A DNA stretch of 64,000 nucleotides. Origin: Reyranella sp. CPCC 100927 (GTDB lineage: Bacteria; Pseudomonadota; Alphaproteobacteria; Reyranellales; Reyranellaceae). The translations under genes were made by a program, and so were the position numbers. The stretch is taken from positions 62,001 to 126,000 of the forward strand of contig NZ_VOHA01000018.1 of assembly GCF_007859315.1 (NCBI RefSeq). Reading direction: 5' to 3'. Shown in pieces: positions 25,883-34,135 of this stretch (positions within the stretch are counted from its first letter, which is position 1; the number at the start of each line of letters is the position of its first letter). Below the pieces are notes generated by a model. That model ran no database searches. It had not been told where the DNA came from and was given only the letters and a program-made list of their open reading frames with translations.

Positions 25883-26293
25883 TCAAAGCGGCTGGTTGAG
25901 CGCCCAGAGCACGCCGAACGGATCACGCACCTGGGCATAGCGGGCGCCCCAGAACATCTCGGAAATCGGCAGCACCGACGTCGCGCCGGCCTCGATGGCG
26001 CGCTTCCACCAGGCGTCGATATCGTTGACATGCAAGGTCATGGTGAATCCCTGCGGCTTCTCCAGCGGATGCCCATGCTCGGGGTACGCATCGGCCAGCA
26101 TCAGCGAGCTGCCGTTGACATAGAGATGCACGTGCATCGTGCGGCCCTTGTCATCCGGCGGATGCGCGCCGGCCAGTTCGGCACCGAAGGCGCGCTGGTA
26201 GAAATCGGCGGCCTTCATCGCACCATCGACCTGCAGATAGGCCGTGAGCCCACCCTTCACGTCCGGCTGGGGCGCCTGCGTTTGCGTTTCCAT
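25883..26293 (-). CDS. VOC/glyoxalase-fold protein, PhnB-like
   Basis: A 136-residue protein with the PhnB-like vicinal-oxygen-chelate fold: GLTAYLQVDGAMKAADFYQR near the start, MHVHLYVNGSSLMLAD in the middle and WGARYAQVRDPFGVLWALN at the end. Members are often called 3-demethylubiquinone-9 3-methyltransferase-like by homology, but no methyltransferase activity is known. A good ribosome site (AGGAGA) precedes the ATG. It stands alone between a repeat and an MFS gene. Confidence 0.88.
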   Translation of the reverse strand: METQTQAPQPDVKGGLTAYLQVDGAMKAADFYQRAFGAELAGAHPPDDKGRTMHVHLYVNGSSLMLADAYPEHGHPLEKPQGFTMTLHVNDIDAWWKRAIEAGATSVLPISEMFWGARYAQVRDPFGVLWALNQPL

Positions 26294-26432
26294 GACGATC
26301 TCCTTTCAACCGGTCCTTCGTGCCCGCCGTGAATGGCTAAGCCTCGAAGCAAGGACGAAGCAGGAGATCGCCAACCGACAACACGGCAGAAATTTTTTGA
26401 TCTCTCGACCGGCCGCCCCAGGCCGGGCCGCG

Positions 26433-27656
26433 CTATCGCGTCACCGGCTGCGCCGGACGCGGCAGCGCGAACATCACCTGCAGCGCGCCGGCCGCCAGGC
26501 CCATCCCGACACCCAGCCGCCACGCCAGGTCGTAAGACCCCAGCGCATCGAACAGCAGGCCGCCGCCGAAAGCGCCGAGGAAGCTGCCGACCTGGTGGCT
26601 CATGAAGGCGATGCCCTGGATCATCGCCTGCCAGCGCAGACCGAACATCTCGGCGACCGCGCCGGCAATCAACGGCCCGACGCCCAGCCACAAGAAACCC
26701 ATCAGGGCAGCGAACAGCAGGGTGCTGGCCGGCGTCGGCGCTGTCATGAAAAACCATGCCAGCACCAGCGAGCGGCACACATACATCGTGCCCAGCAGCG
26801 TCTGCTTGGACCAGCGGCCGCCGGCCCAACCGAAGAACAGGCTGCCCAGCACATTGAAGCCGCCGATCACCGCCAGCGCCTCGGCACTCAACATCGGATC
26901 CATGCCGCACAGCGCCAGGTAGGACGGCAGATGCGTACTGATGAAGATCAGCTGCATGCCGCATACAAAATAGGCACCGGTCATGATCAGAAACGCCGGT
27001 CGCGTGAGCGCGGCCCGCACCGCCGCGCCGGCCGACCGGTCGTCCAGCGCGTCGCCCACGGGTGCCCGAAGCGTCACGCGATCGACCCGGCCAGCCGCCC
27101 ACGCCGCCGGCAGCATGCCGATCGCCAGCACCGCGAAGCCCAGTACGCCGGCGCGCCAGCCATAACCCTCGGCCAGCATCTGGCCCAGCGGCGCCGCCAC
27201 CAGAGAGCCGATCGAGCCCGCCGCCGAGACCAGGCCGAGCACTAGGCTGCGCTGCGCCGGCGGCACGGCACGCGACGCCACCGCCATGGCAATCGCCGTC
27301 GCGGTACAGGCCAGCGCCAGGCCGACCAGCACGCCGGCACCCAGCGTGACGGTGATCACGCCCTGGGCGTGGGCCATCACCAGCAGGCCGGCGACATAGA
27401 ACACGGCGCCCGCCAGCATGACGGGCCGGAAACCGACGCGCACCGCCAAGGCGCCGGCGATCGGTTGCAGGAAGCCCCAGGCCAGGTTCTGGACGGCGAT
27501 CGCCAGAGTGAAGTCGGCGACGGCGATCGACAGATCGCGCGTGAGCGGCGGCATGAAGAGCCCGAAGCTCTGGCGCAATCCCATGCCCAGGCTGAGCATG
27601 ACCGCAGCACCGACAAGGATCGGCAGCGCTGGCCGCAACGCCTTGATGTCGCGCAT
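26433..27656 (-). CDS. MFS transporter
   Basis: A 407-residue major facilitator protein with twelve predicted spans and short loops. The N-terminal half includes the loop MLSLGMGLRQSFGLFMPPLT, a pattern of the oxalate/formate-antiporter-like and drug-exporter-like branches. Start follows GGAGGG. It is divergent from a TetR gene with two operator-like palindromes in the 100-base shared region, so it is probably a TetR-controlled efflux or uptake system. The substrate is not visible. Confidence 0.9.
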   Translation of the reverse strand: MRDIKALRPALPILVGAAVMLSLGMGLRQSFGLFMPPLTRDLSIAVADFTLAIAVQNLAWGFLQPIAGALAVRVGFRPVMLAGAVFYVAGLLVMAHAQGVITVTLGAGVLVGLALACTATAIAMAVASRAVPPAQRSLVLGLVSAAGSIGSLVAAPLGQMLAEGYGWRAGVLGFAVLAIGMLPAAWAAGRVDRVTLRAPVGDALDDRSAGAAVRAALTRPAFLIMTGAYFVCGMQLIFISTHLPSYLALCGMDPMLSAEALAVIGGFNVLGSLFFGWAGGRWSKQTLLGTMYVCRSLVLAWFFMTAPTPASTLLFAALMGFLWLGVGPLIAGAVAEMFGLRWQAMIQGIAFMSHQVGSFLGAFGGGLLFDALGSYDLAWRLGVGMGLAAGALQVMFALPRPAQPVTR

Positions 27657-27681
27657 GGTCGTGCCCTCCGCCGCGCCTTGA

Positions 27682-27701
27682 ATTACACCGATCTGTGTAA
27701 T
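27682..27701. promoter_or_regulatory. TetR operator O1
   Basis: ATTACAC (27682-27688) and GTGTAAT (27695-27701) form an inverted repeat with a 6-base centre. It matches operator O2, 57 bases away centre to centre, and lies 26 bases before the MFS gene. Confidence 0.75.
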
Positions 27702-27717
27702 TGACCTTGTGCTAGGC

Positions 27718-27757
27718 TTGACCGCACGTCAAGCGAGATTTACACAGGTCTGTGTAA
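27718..27757 (+). promoter_or_regulatory. tetR promoter with operator O2 over the -10 box and start codon
   Basis: A promoter candidate TTGACC (27718-27723) with TACACA (27741-27746) at 17-base spacing lies in front of the tetR ATG at 27757. Operator TTACACA-GGTC-TGTGTAA (27740-27757) overlaps the -10 box and the first base of the start codon. Transcription from this promoter would begin within a few bases of the ATG, implying a leaderless message. Confidence 0.65.
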
Positions 27758-28488
27758 TGGAAACACGCTCCTCGCCATCGGCGTCCGACGGTGCCGTCTC
27801 GGCCAAGGACGCCATGCGCCAGCGCATCCTCGAGACCACCGACCGGCTGTTCTACGGCCACGGCATCCGTGCCGTTGGCGTCGATACGGTCGCGGCCGAA
27901 ATCGGCATCAGCAAGCGCACGCTCTACAATTACTTTCCGTCGAAGGACGCGCTGATCGTCGCCTACCTGTCGCGCCGCCTGCGGCCGGCACCGTTCACCG
28001 ACGCGCCGCCGGCCGAACAGATCCTGGGCGATTTCGACCGGATGGAACGAAACTTCGCGCGACCGGGCTATCGCGGCTGTCCGTTCGTGAATGCCGTCGC
28101 CGAGATGGGTGATCCGGCGCACGGCGCCAACAAGATCGCCGTCGCGTTCAAGGAGCAGCGGCGCCTGTGGTTCCGCGACCTGCTGCGCCGGCTGGAGGTC
28201 GCCGATCCGGACGGGCTGTCGATGCAGCTGATGCTGCTGGTCGACGGCGCCATCGCCGCCGCCCTGGTGCGCGGCGATCCGCGCATGGCCCGCGCCGCGC
28301 GCGAGGCGGCGCGCGTCCTGCTGGCGGCGGCGGGGGTGGATGTTGGGAGTACAAACGCTGGGGGCGCGTCACTGCGTGACGCGTCGGCGCGCAGCGCCGA
28401 TCCCTTACCAGTTCAAAGCAACCCAGCGCGCAGCAACCGAAGAAAGAAGACGCGCCACGGAGCGGCGCGCCCCCAGCACCCTGCATAA
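27757..28488 (+). CDS. TetR-family transcriptional regulator
   Basis: A 243-residue regulator. The helix-turn-helix spans about residues 18-66 (RILETTDRLFYGHGIRAVG, then AAEIGISKRTLYNYFPSKDAL). Family resemblance is to the group with a Cys-Pro motif at GCPFVNAVAEMGD. The start at 27757 overlaps its own operator. The last 45 residues, after VLLAAAGVDVGS, are Arg/Ser/Ala-rich and encoded by a palindromic repeat (28357-28477), so they are probably an acquired tail. It is divergent from the MFS transporter and probably represses it. Confidence 0.88.
   Translation: METRSSPSASDGAVSAKDAMRQRILETTDRLFYGHGIRAVGVDTVAAEIGISKRTLYNYFPSKDALIVAYLSRRLRPAPFTDAPPAEQILGDFDRMERNFARPGYRGCPFVNAVAEMGDPAHGANKIAVAFKEQRRLWFRDLLRRLEVADPDGLSMQLMLLVDGAIAAALVRGDPRMARAAREAARVLLAAAGVDVGSTNAGGASLRDASARSADPLPVQSNPARSNRRKKTRHGAARPQHPA
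28357..28477. repeat. Inverted repeat within the 3' end of tetR
   Basis: GCTGGGGGCGCG (28357-28368) and CGCGCCCCCAGC (28466-28477) are exact complements that bound a 121-base segment. Inside are further hairpins (GCGTCACTGCGTGACGC). The segment encodes most of the TetR C-terminal extension. Confidence 0.7.
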
Positions 28489-28537
28489 CCACCCAGGGCA
28501 CCTCAAACGCCCGCGTACTGCCCGCCACTCGGAAAAA

Positions 28538-29515
28538 TCACCGCGTGGTGATCACCACCTTGCCGGTGGCCTGGCGTGACAGCAGGGCGTTCATCGCCTC
28601 GGGCGCCTTCTCGAGCGGAAAGCGCATCGAGATGTGCGGCTTCAGCTTGCCCTGGCGGAACCAGGCGAACATCTCGTCGAAGTTCTTGCGCGCCTCGGCC
28701 GGCTCGCGGCCGCGCCAGGCGCCGTAGAAGACGCCGCGCACGTCGCAGCTCTTGAGCAGCGCCAGGTTGGCGGGCAGCGACGGAATACGGCCCGACGCGA
28801 AGCCGATGACCAGCAGACGACCGTACCAGGCGATGCAGCGGACCGACTCGTCGAAGGCATCGCCGCCCACCGGATCGTAGATCACGTCGGCACCGTTGCC
28901 GCCGGTCAGTTCCTTCACCTTGTCGCGCAGCTTGTCCTTGGCGTAGTTCACGAACATCGTGGCGCCGTGCTTGCGGCAGATCTCCATCTTCTCGTCCGAC
29001 CCGACCGCGGCGATCACCTTGGCGCCCATCACGGCGCCCAGCTCGACGGCCGTCAGGCCGACGCCGCCGGCGGCGCCCAGCACCAGCAAGGTCTCGCCCG
29101 GCTTCAGATCGCCCCGCTGCTTCAGCGCGTAGTAGCTGGTGCCATACGTCATCGTGAAGGCGGCACCCTCCTCGAACGACATGTTGTCAGGCATCGGCAG
29201 CAGGTTGTTCTGGTCGACCACCGCCTCGTCGGCGTAGCCACCGTGGCCGATCATGCCGATGACCCGGTCGCCCTGCTTGTAGCCCTGGACACCCTCGCCG
29301 ACCTCGGCCACGACACCACCGACCTCGTGACCCGGCGCGAACGGCCGCGGCGGCTTGAACTGGTACTTGTCGGCGATGATCAGGGTGTCGGGAAAGTTCA
29401 CGCCGGCAGCATGAACGGCCACCCGCACCTGCCCCTTGCCCACAGGCGCCGACGGCAGCTCCTTGAGCACCAGGCTCTCCGGACCGCCGACTTTCTCGCT
29501 GATCATCGCCCGCAT
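28538..29515 (-). CDS. NADPH:quinone oxidoreductase (zinc-independent MDR family)
   Basis: A 325-residue medium-chain reductase of the quinone-oxidoreductase/zeta-crystallin kind. GHEVGGVVAEVG in the catalytic fold, a Tyr-rich quinone-site strand (AFTMTYGTSYYALKQRG) and the NADPH motif LGAAGGVG are seen, and the structural-zinc Cys cluster is absent. The ATG at 29515 follows GAGGAG. It reduces quinones or enones by one-electron or hydride transfer in the cytosol. It is divergent from the cardiolipin synthase gene. Confidence 0.9.
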   Translation of the reverse strand: MRAMISEKVGGPESLVLKELPSAPVGKGQVRVAVHAAGVNFPDTLIIADKYQFKPPRPFAPGHEVGGVVAEVGEGVQGYKQGDRVIGMIGHGGYADEAVVDQNNLLPMPDNMSFEEGAAFTMTYGTSYYALKQRGDLKPGETLLVLGAAGGVGLTAVELGAVMGAKVIAAVGSDEKMEICRKHGATMFVNYAKDKLRDKVKELTGGNGADVIYDPVGGDAFDESVRCIAWYGRLLVIGFASGRIPSLPANLALLKSCDVRGVFYGAWRGREPAEARKNFDEMFAWFRQGKLKPHISMRFPLEKAPEAMNALLSRQATGKVVITTR

Positions 29516-29690
29516 GGCGTCGTCTCCTCTTCGATCGATGCCATCATTGATAGCCGTTGGCCCGGCGCAGGCAAAGGCCGCACTGTTTCGCGTGTCGAGA
29601 ACGCGCGGTAGCCTGGGAGGACTGGAACACCGCCCCTGCTGGGACGTTATCAGGCAGCGCACGGCACTGTGGTGGTGTAGAGGATGCTCG

Positions 29691-31136
29691 GTGGACGCAA
29701 CGCCTTCTACGATCTCCTGGATGGTCGTCGCGCTGGCCCTGCTGCACCTGGTGGGGCTGGGAACCGCCATGCGCGCCCTGATGTTCGGCCGCACGGCCCA
29801 GGGAACCGTCGCCTGGATGATCGCCTTGACGCTGGTACCCTACGTGGCGCTGCCGCTGTACGTCGTATTCGGCCACGGCAAGTTCCAGGGCTATGTGCGG
29901 GCCCGCCGCACGCGCAACGGCCAGCTCAACGACCTGATGCGCGCCGTGCGACCGCTGCGCGCCTCGGAACGGGCACTGGATCGCGATACCGAACCGCCGG
30001 AGCTGTTGGCGCTGGAGCGTCTGGCCGAACTCCCCTTCACCCGCGGCAACAAGGCTGAGCTTTTGATCAACGGCGAACAGACCTTCCGTTCGATCTTCGC
30101 CGGCATCGCCGAGGCACGGCGCTACCTGCTGGTGCAATTCTACACCATCCATTGCGACGGCGTCGGCACGCACCTGAAGAAGGCCCTGATCGAGCGCGCC
30201 CAGGCCGGTGTCGCGGTGTACGTGCTCTATGACGAGATCGGCTGCGAGGATATGCCGCGCAGCTATGTCGACGAGCTGCGCCAACACGGCATCTTCATCA
30301 GCGCCTTCAACGAATCCAAGAGCTGGTTCGCCCGTCACTCGCGGATCAACTACCGCAATCACCGCAAGATCGTGGTCGTCGACGGGCACACCGCCTGGGT
30401 CGGCGGTCTCAACATCGGCGACGAATACCTGGGCAAGGATCCGGCGCTGGGCGCCTGGCGCGACACCCATGTGCGGGTGACCGGCCCCTCGGTGCAGGGC
30501 TGTCAGCTCAGCTTCGTCGAGGACTGGCACTGGGCCACCGGCGAGATGCTGACGCTCGACTGGCGGGCGTATCACGCCGAGCCCGACGGGCTGCCGGTGC
30601 TGGTGCTGCCGACCGGTCCGGCCGACACGGTCGAGACCTGCGCGCTGGCGTTCGGGCAGATGATCGCCGCCGCCCGCCGGCGGATCTGGATCGCCAACCC
30701 CTATTTCGTGCCCGATTCGCACATCCAGGCCGCCCTGCAGCTGGCGGCGTTCCGCGGTGTCGATGTGCGGGTGATGATCCCCGGCAAGCCCGATCACCGT
30801 ACGACCTGGCTGGCGAGCCTGTCGTACCTGCCCGACATGACCGCCGCCGGCGTCAAGGTCTATCTCTACGAGGCCGCCGTGCTGCACCAGAAGGTTTGCG
30901 TGTTCGACGACCGACTGGCGACCATCGGCACGGCCAACTTCGACAATCGCTCGTTCCGCCTCAATTTTGAGATTACACTCGCCTTTCTGGACGCCCGCTT
31001 CACCCGGGAGGTGGCCGACATGCTGGCGCGCGACTTTCAGGAAAGCCGCGAGGTCGACGCCGACCTGCTCGCGTCGCGCTCGCTGGCGTTCCGCGTGGCC
31101 GTGCAGGGTGCCCGCCTGCTGGCACCGGTGCTGTGA
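29691..31136 (+). CDS. cls: Cardiolipin synthase
   Basis: A 481-residue membrane-associated phospholipase-D-fold enzyme that makes cardiolipin from two phosphatidylglycerols. Two N-terminal hydrophobic segments (about 9-29 and 42-62) precede two HKD sites: His224-x-Lys226 to Asp231 (HRKIVVVD) and His399-x-Lys401 to Asp406 (HQKVCVFD). The GTG at 29691 is chosen because AGAGG lies 7 bases upstream and the nearest in-frame ATG (29721) would cut into the first membrane segment. It overlaps the next gene by one base, and ExoD follows, suggesting a membrane and surface-glycan cluster. Confidence 0.9.
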   Translation: MDATPSTISWMVVALALLHLVGLGTAMRALMFGRTAQGTVAWMIALTLVPYVALPLYVVFGHGKFQGYVRARRTRNGQLNDLMRAVRPLRASERALDRDTEPPELLALERLAELPFTRGNKAELLINGEQTFRSIFAGIAEARRYLLVQFYTIHCDGVGTHLKKALIERAQAGVAVYVLYDEIGCEDMPRSYVDELRQHGIFISAFNESKSWFARHSRINYRNHRKIVVVDGHTAWVGGLNIGDEYLGKDPALGAWRDTHVRVTGPSVQGCQLSFVEDWHWATGEMLTLDWRAYHAEPDGLPVLVLPTGPADTVETCALAFGQMIAAARRRIWIANPYFVPDSHIQAALQLAAFRGVDVRVMIPGKPDHRTTWLASLSYLPDMTAAGVKVYLYEAAVLHQKVCVFDDRLATIGTANFDNRSFRLNFEITLAFLDARFTREVADMLARDFQESREVDADLLASRSLAFRVAVQGARLLAPVL

Positions 31137-31942
31137 TGCGACGCGACGAACACAACGTCGCGCATCTGCCGGCCTCGATGCTGGATGTCGATGCATCGCA
31201 ACCGGTCGACGCGGTCGTCAACGACCGGCTGGCACTGCGCACGCCGCCGTCGGCGACCTGCCGCGTGATGACCTACAACGTCCATTCCTGCATCGGCGCC
31301 GACCGCAAGTACGATCCCCATCGCATCCTCGATATCGTGCGGCGTATCGACGCCGATGTGGTGGCGCTGCAGGAGATGCGGGCCTATTCGGCCGTGGACG
31401 ACCAGTTCCACCTGTTCCAGGAAAGCCTCAAGCCGATGGCGGCAGTGTTCGGCACGACCTTCCGCCGCACGCGGTTCAAGTTCGGCAACGCCCTGTTCGT
31501 GCGCGGCGACATCCTGGAGACGCGGCTGCTTGACCTCAGCGTGGCGCCGTTCGAGGAGCGTGGTGCCATCGACTGCACCGTGCGCGTGCGCGGCCGGCGC
31601 GTGCGCTTCATCGCCGCCCACCTGGGCCTGTTCCGGCGCGAGCGGGCCGAGCAGCTGACGCGCCTGGCGACCGCGCTGAAGCATCACGGCGAAGACACCA
31701 CGGTGATCCTGGGCGACTTCAACATCTTCGGCGCCGAGCGGCGGCGGCTGCGCGCGGTCGGCGCCCCGGCGGCCCTGCCCCGCATCCGCACCTTTCCGTC
31801 GTTCCAGCCCATCATGTCGCTGGACCGGGTGTGGACCATCCCCAACGACCGGCTCGTGCGCCTGGCCCGCCACCGCGAAACCCCGGCAAAATGGGCTTCC
31901 GACCATCTGCCGCTGGTCGGCGACGTGGCGCTGACGGAATAG
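31136..31942 (+). CDS. Endonuclease/exonuclease/phosphatase (EEP) family protein
   Basis: A 268-residue EEP-fold hydrolase: RVMTYNVHSCIG (Asn), VVALQEMRA (Glu), FIAAHLGLF, ILGDFNIFG (Asp-Asn) and ASDHLPLV (Asp-His) are all present. Such proteins next to cardiolipin synthase occur in other Alphaproteobacteria and may act on phospholipid or nucleic-acid phosphodiesters; no signal peptide is evident. Its ATG overlaps the stop codon of cls (TGATG), so the two are translationally coupled. Confidence 0.88.
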   Translation: MRRDEHNVAHLPASMLDVDASQPVDAVVNDRLALRTPPSATCRVMTYNVHSCIGADRKYDPHRILDIVRRIDADVVALQEMRAYSAVDDQFHLFQESLKPMAAVFGTTFRRTRFKFGNALFVRGDILETRLLDLSVAPFEERGAIDCTVRVRGRRVRFIAAHLGLFRRERAEQLTRLATALKHHGEDTTVILGDFNIFGAERRRLRAVGAPAALPRIRTFPSFQPIMSLDRVWTIPNDRLVRLARHRETPAKWASDHLPLVGDVALTE

Positions 31943-31965
31943 GAACAGATCCTTGTGGAAAGCCC

Positions 31966-32000
31966 CTTGGGAGCGCGGGCGTCCCGGCCGCACTCCCAGG
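31966..32000. repeat. Short inverted repeat, family D fragment
   Basis: CTTGGGAGCGCGGGCG and its partial complement CCGCACTCCCAGG lie between the EEP and exoD genes. They match the arm sequence of the larger repeats at 53494-53595 and 59449-59573. Confidence 0.6.
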
Positions 32001-32019
32001 CCACAATAGGCTGCATGTG

Positions 32020-32673
32020 ATGCCCCACGACCGTCCCGAAGCCGAGCGCGAGTCGCTGATCGACCTGCTGCAGCAACTGTTCGCCGGGCCGCGCGAGGCG
32101 CGCGTGACGGTGGCGCAGTTGATGGACGACATGAAGGGGCGCGCTTACCCCCTGGTGGTGGTCGTCTTCGACATTCCCAACTGCATTCCCACCGGCATTC
32201 CCTGGCTGTCGACCATCACCGGCATTCCCATCGTGATCCTGCTGCTCCAGATGCTGATGGGCTACGAGGCGCCGTCCCTGCCGGCCTTCATCGGCACCAA
32301 GTCGATGCCGCGCGGCCGGCTGCAGGATTTCCTGGTCCGCGCCCGCCGCTGGATCGTGCGGCTGGAGAACGCCGTCCATCCGCGCCTCTCCGGCTGGACC
32401 ACGGGCGCGGCCGGGTTCTGGCTGTCCATCGGGTTGTTGTTCAACGCCGTGATCCTGGCGCTGCCGATCCCGTTCGACAATTTCCCGCCGGCCTGGGCTG
32501 TCATGTTCTTCGCCCTGGCGTTGCTGGAACGCGACGGCTTGATGGCACTGGCCGGCTGGGTCGCGACACTGGTCACCGTGGCATGGACGGCGCTGCTGCT
32601 GATCTTCTACAGCGAGGTCATGGCCCTGGTGCCGACCTTCGGGCGCCAGATCAAGGACGCGGTGTTCGGGTGA
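32020..32673 (+). CDS. exoD: ExoD-family exopolysaccharide synthesis protein
   Basis: A 217-residue inner-membrane protein with four to five spans, matching the ExoD family: VTVAQLMDDMKGRAYPL near residue 30, VVFDIPNCIPTGIPWLS, ITGIPIVILLLQMLMG, and a C-terminal pair of hydrophobic segments (ALLERDGLMALAGWVATLVT). ExoD is needed for exopolysaccharide production and alkali tolerance in rhizobia. The ATG at 32020 is used; an in-frame GTG precedes it by one codon. It follows the cls-EEP pair after a short gap. Confidence 0.88.
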   Translation: MPHDRPEAERESLIDLLQQLFAGPREARVTVAQLMDDMKGRAYPLVVVVFDIPNCIPTGIPWLSTITGIPIVILLLQMLMGYEAPSLPAFIGTKSMPRGRLQDFLVRARRWIVRLENAVHPRLSGWTTGAAGFWLSIGLLFNAVILALPIPFDNFPPAWAVMFFALALLERDGLMALAGWVATLVTVAWTALLLIFYSEVMALVPTFGRQIKDAVFG

Positions 32674-32679
32674 CTCGTG

Positions 32680-33534
32680 TCACCCTCTTCTCGAACCGGC
32701 CTGCCAGAAAGCGCGCAAAGGGCGCACGAGATCTTCCGGCCGTTCCTCCGGAAAGAACAGCTTGGCGCCCTGAACTTCGATGACGTCGCGGCAACCGGGG
32801 ATCGTGTCGCGCAGCCAGTAAGCCCACTTCAATGGAAAGAAGATATCGTCAGTTCCCCACACGACCAGACTGGGGGCCTCGAGGCGCCGCAGCAGCGGTT
32901 CGACCGCAACCGTCTGATTGCAATCGAGTTTGAAGAATCGCTCCAGGTCGCGAACCCGGTCGGGGTTGGCAAACAGCGGTGCGAGGTAGGTTCGAAAGGT
33001 CTCCTCCGAAACGCTTTCGGGATGCTCCAGGCCGACGCCGAAGAACTTCCGTGCAAACGTGACGTCATTCAACATGCCGCGACCGATGCTGCCAAGCCGG
33101 CCATCGTCGACGGCCTTCATCAATGGCAGCAACGGCGCCGGCGGATAGTTGTCGTGCACATCGCAGTTGGTGAGGGTGAGGCTGCGGATCCGCGATGGAT
33201 GGCGCGCGGCAAAGATCTGCGCGATCCCACCCCCGGAATCATTGGCGACGACGTCGACCTGGTCCAGGTTCAGCGCTTGGCAGACCTCCTCCAGCATCCT
33301 GGCCTGGGCGTCGAAAGAAACATCCTGGTCACCGGTGATGCGTGTGGCGCCATGGGCCAGCAGGTCGACGGCCACACATCGCCGAAGATCGCTGACCTGC
33401 GCCATCACGTGACGCCAAAGGTGGCTGTTGAGAAAGACGCCATGGACGAACAGCGCCGTCGCGCCATCGCCACGATCGACATATGCGATATCGCCGCTGG
33501 GCGTTTTTGCATACCTCATCGTGTCTGGTGCCAT
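32680..33534 (-). CDS. Alpha/beta hydrolase
   Basis: A 284-residue alpha/beta hydrolase. The nucleophile elbow is VVANDSGGGIAQ (Ser), the oxyanion region FVHGVFLNSHLW, and the acid is in WGTDDIFFPLKW. The expected His position near the C-terminus reads GAKLFFPEERPEDL, with Lys or Leu where catalytic His usually stands, so it may be inactive, use another His, or belong to a hydrolase-like group. The start at 33534 follows GGAGGG. It lies just before a SnoaL-like gene, and the two may form one transcript (both minus strand). Confidence 0.85.
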   Translation of the reverse strand: MAPDTMRYAKTPSGDIAYVDRGDGATALFVHGVFLNSHLWRHVMAQVSDLRRCVAVDLLAHGATRITGDQDVSFDAQARMLEEVCQALNLDQVDVVANDSGGGIAQIFAARHPSRIRSLTLTNCDVHDNYPPAPLLPLMKAVDDGRLGSIGRGMLNDVTFARKFFGVGLEHPESVSEETFRTYLAPLFANPDRVRDLERFFKLDCNQTVAVEPLLRRLEAPSLVVWGTDDIFFPLKWAYWLRDTIPGCRDVIEVQGAKLFFPEERPEDLVRPLRAFWQAGSRRG

Positions 33535-33610
33535 CTCGGTTCCCTCCACGAACGGGCCTGAGCGGGAAGAACAGCGGCTGCCCTGCATTGAACGGCAGCC
33601 GCCTTTCGCC

Positions 33611-34000
33611 TCACGCCCGCGTCACGTGCGCCGATACGCAAAGCCAGCGGCCGTTGCGCCGGGCCCAGACATCGGTGTAGCGGCCATTGCCCTGCTTGCC
33701 GTCGGACAGCCCATAGCTGGTGCGGGCGTGGATGATGGCGAAGTCGCCCATGATGCGGATCATCACGTCGAGAGCCTGGATGTTCGTGATCGTGACCGGC
33801 CGTGCCGTCTGCTTCAGAAAGGCGGCGCGGTCGATCAGGGTCCCGTCCGGATTGGAACAGTAGAAGTCGTCGGCCAGCATCTCGTCGAACCACTTGACGT
33901 CGGAATGCTGCACCGAGCGGATATAGTTGCTGTTGAGCGCCAGCAGTTGGTCGTGATCGGACGTCGCCTGCGTCCGGGGGGCTGCTTCGGCTGCGGCCAT
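33611..34000 (-). CDS. SnoaL/DUF4440-like (NTF2-fold) protein
   Basis: A 129-residue NTF2-like protein: HSDVKWFDEMLADDFYCSNP near the start, then ALDVMIRIMGDFAIIHAR and TDVWARRNGRWLCVSAHVT. The fold includes small hydrolases, isomerases and binding proteins. AGGAGG precedes the ATG. It is divergent from a TetR gene with operator-like repeats, and its promoter (34089-34117) overlaps them, so it is probably a TetR target together with the downstream alpha/beta hydrolase. Confidence 0.85.
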   Translation of the reverse strand: MAAAEAAPRTQATSDHDQLLALNSNYIRSVQHSDVKWFDEMLADDFYCSNPDGTLIDRAAFLKQTARPVTITNIQALDVMIRIMGDFAIIHARTSYGLSDGKQGNGRYTDVWARRNGRWLCVSAHVTRA

Positions 34001-34074
34001 GGTTTCCTCCTGAAGGACCGCCGTGCGTCTGGACAACACCGCGATCCCGATGCATTGCCAAACCGATTCCAGAC

Positions 34075-34117
34075 TGACAGTCTGTCATGTGATACAAACC
34101 GACTGTCGGTCTGTCAA
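34075..34117. promoter_or_regulatory. Paired palindromic operators overlapping the snoaL-like promoter
   Basis: TGACAG-T-CTGTCA (34075-34087) is a perfect inverted repeat, and TGTCGG-T-CTGTCA (34104-34116) is an imperfect second copy 29 bases away. On the minus strand TTGACA (34117-34112) and TATCAC (34094-34089), spaced 17 bases, form a promoter for the SnoaL-like gene that runs through both. A TetR dimer here would block it. Confidence 0.7.
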
Positions 34118-34135
34118 CAGGCGTGAGGCGCGGCA

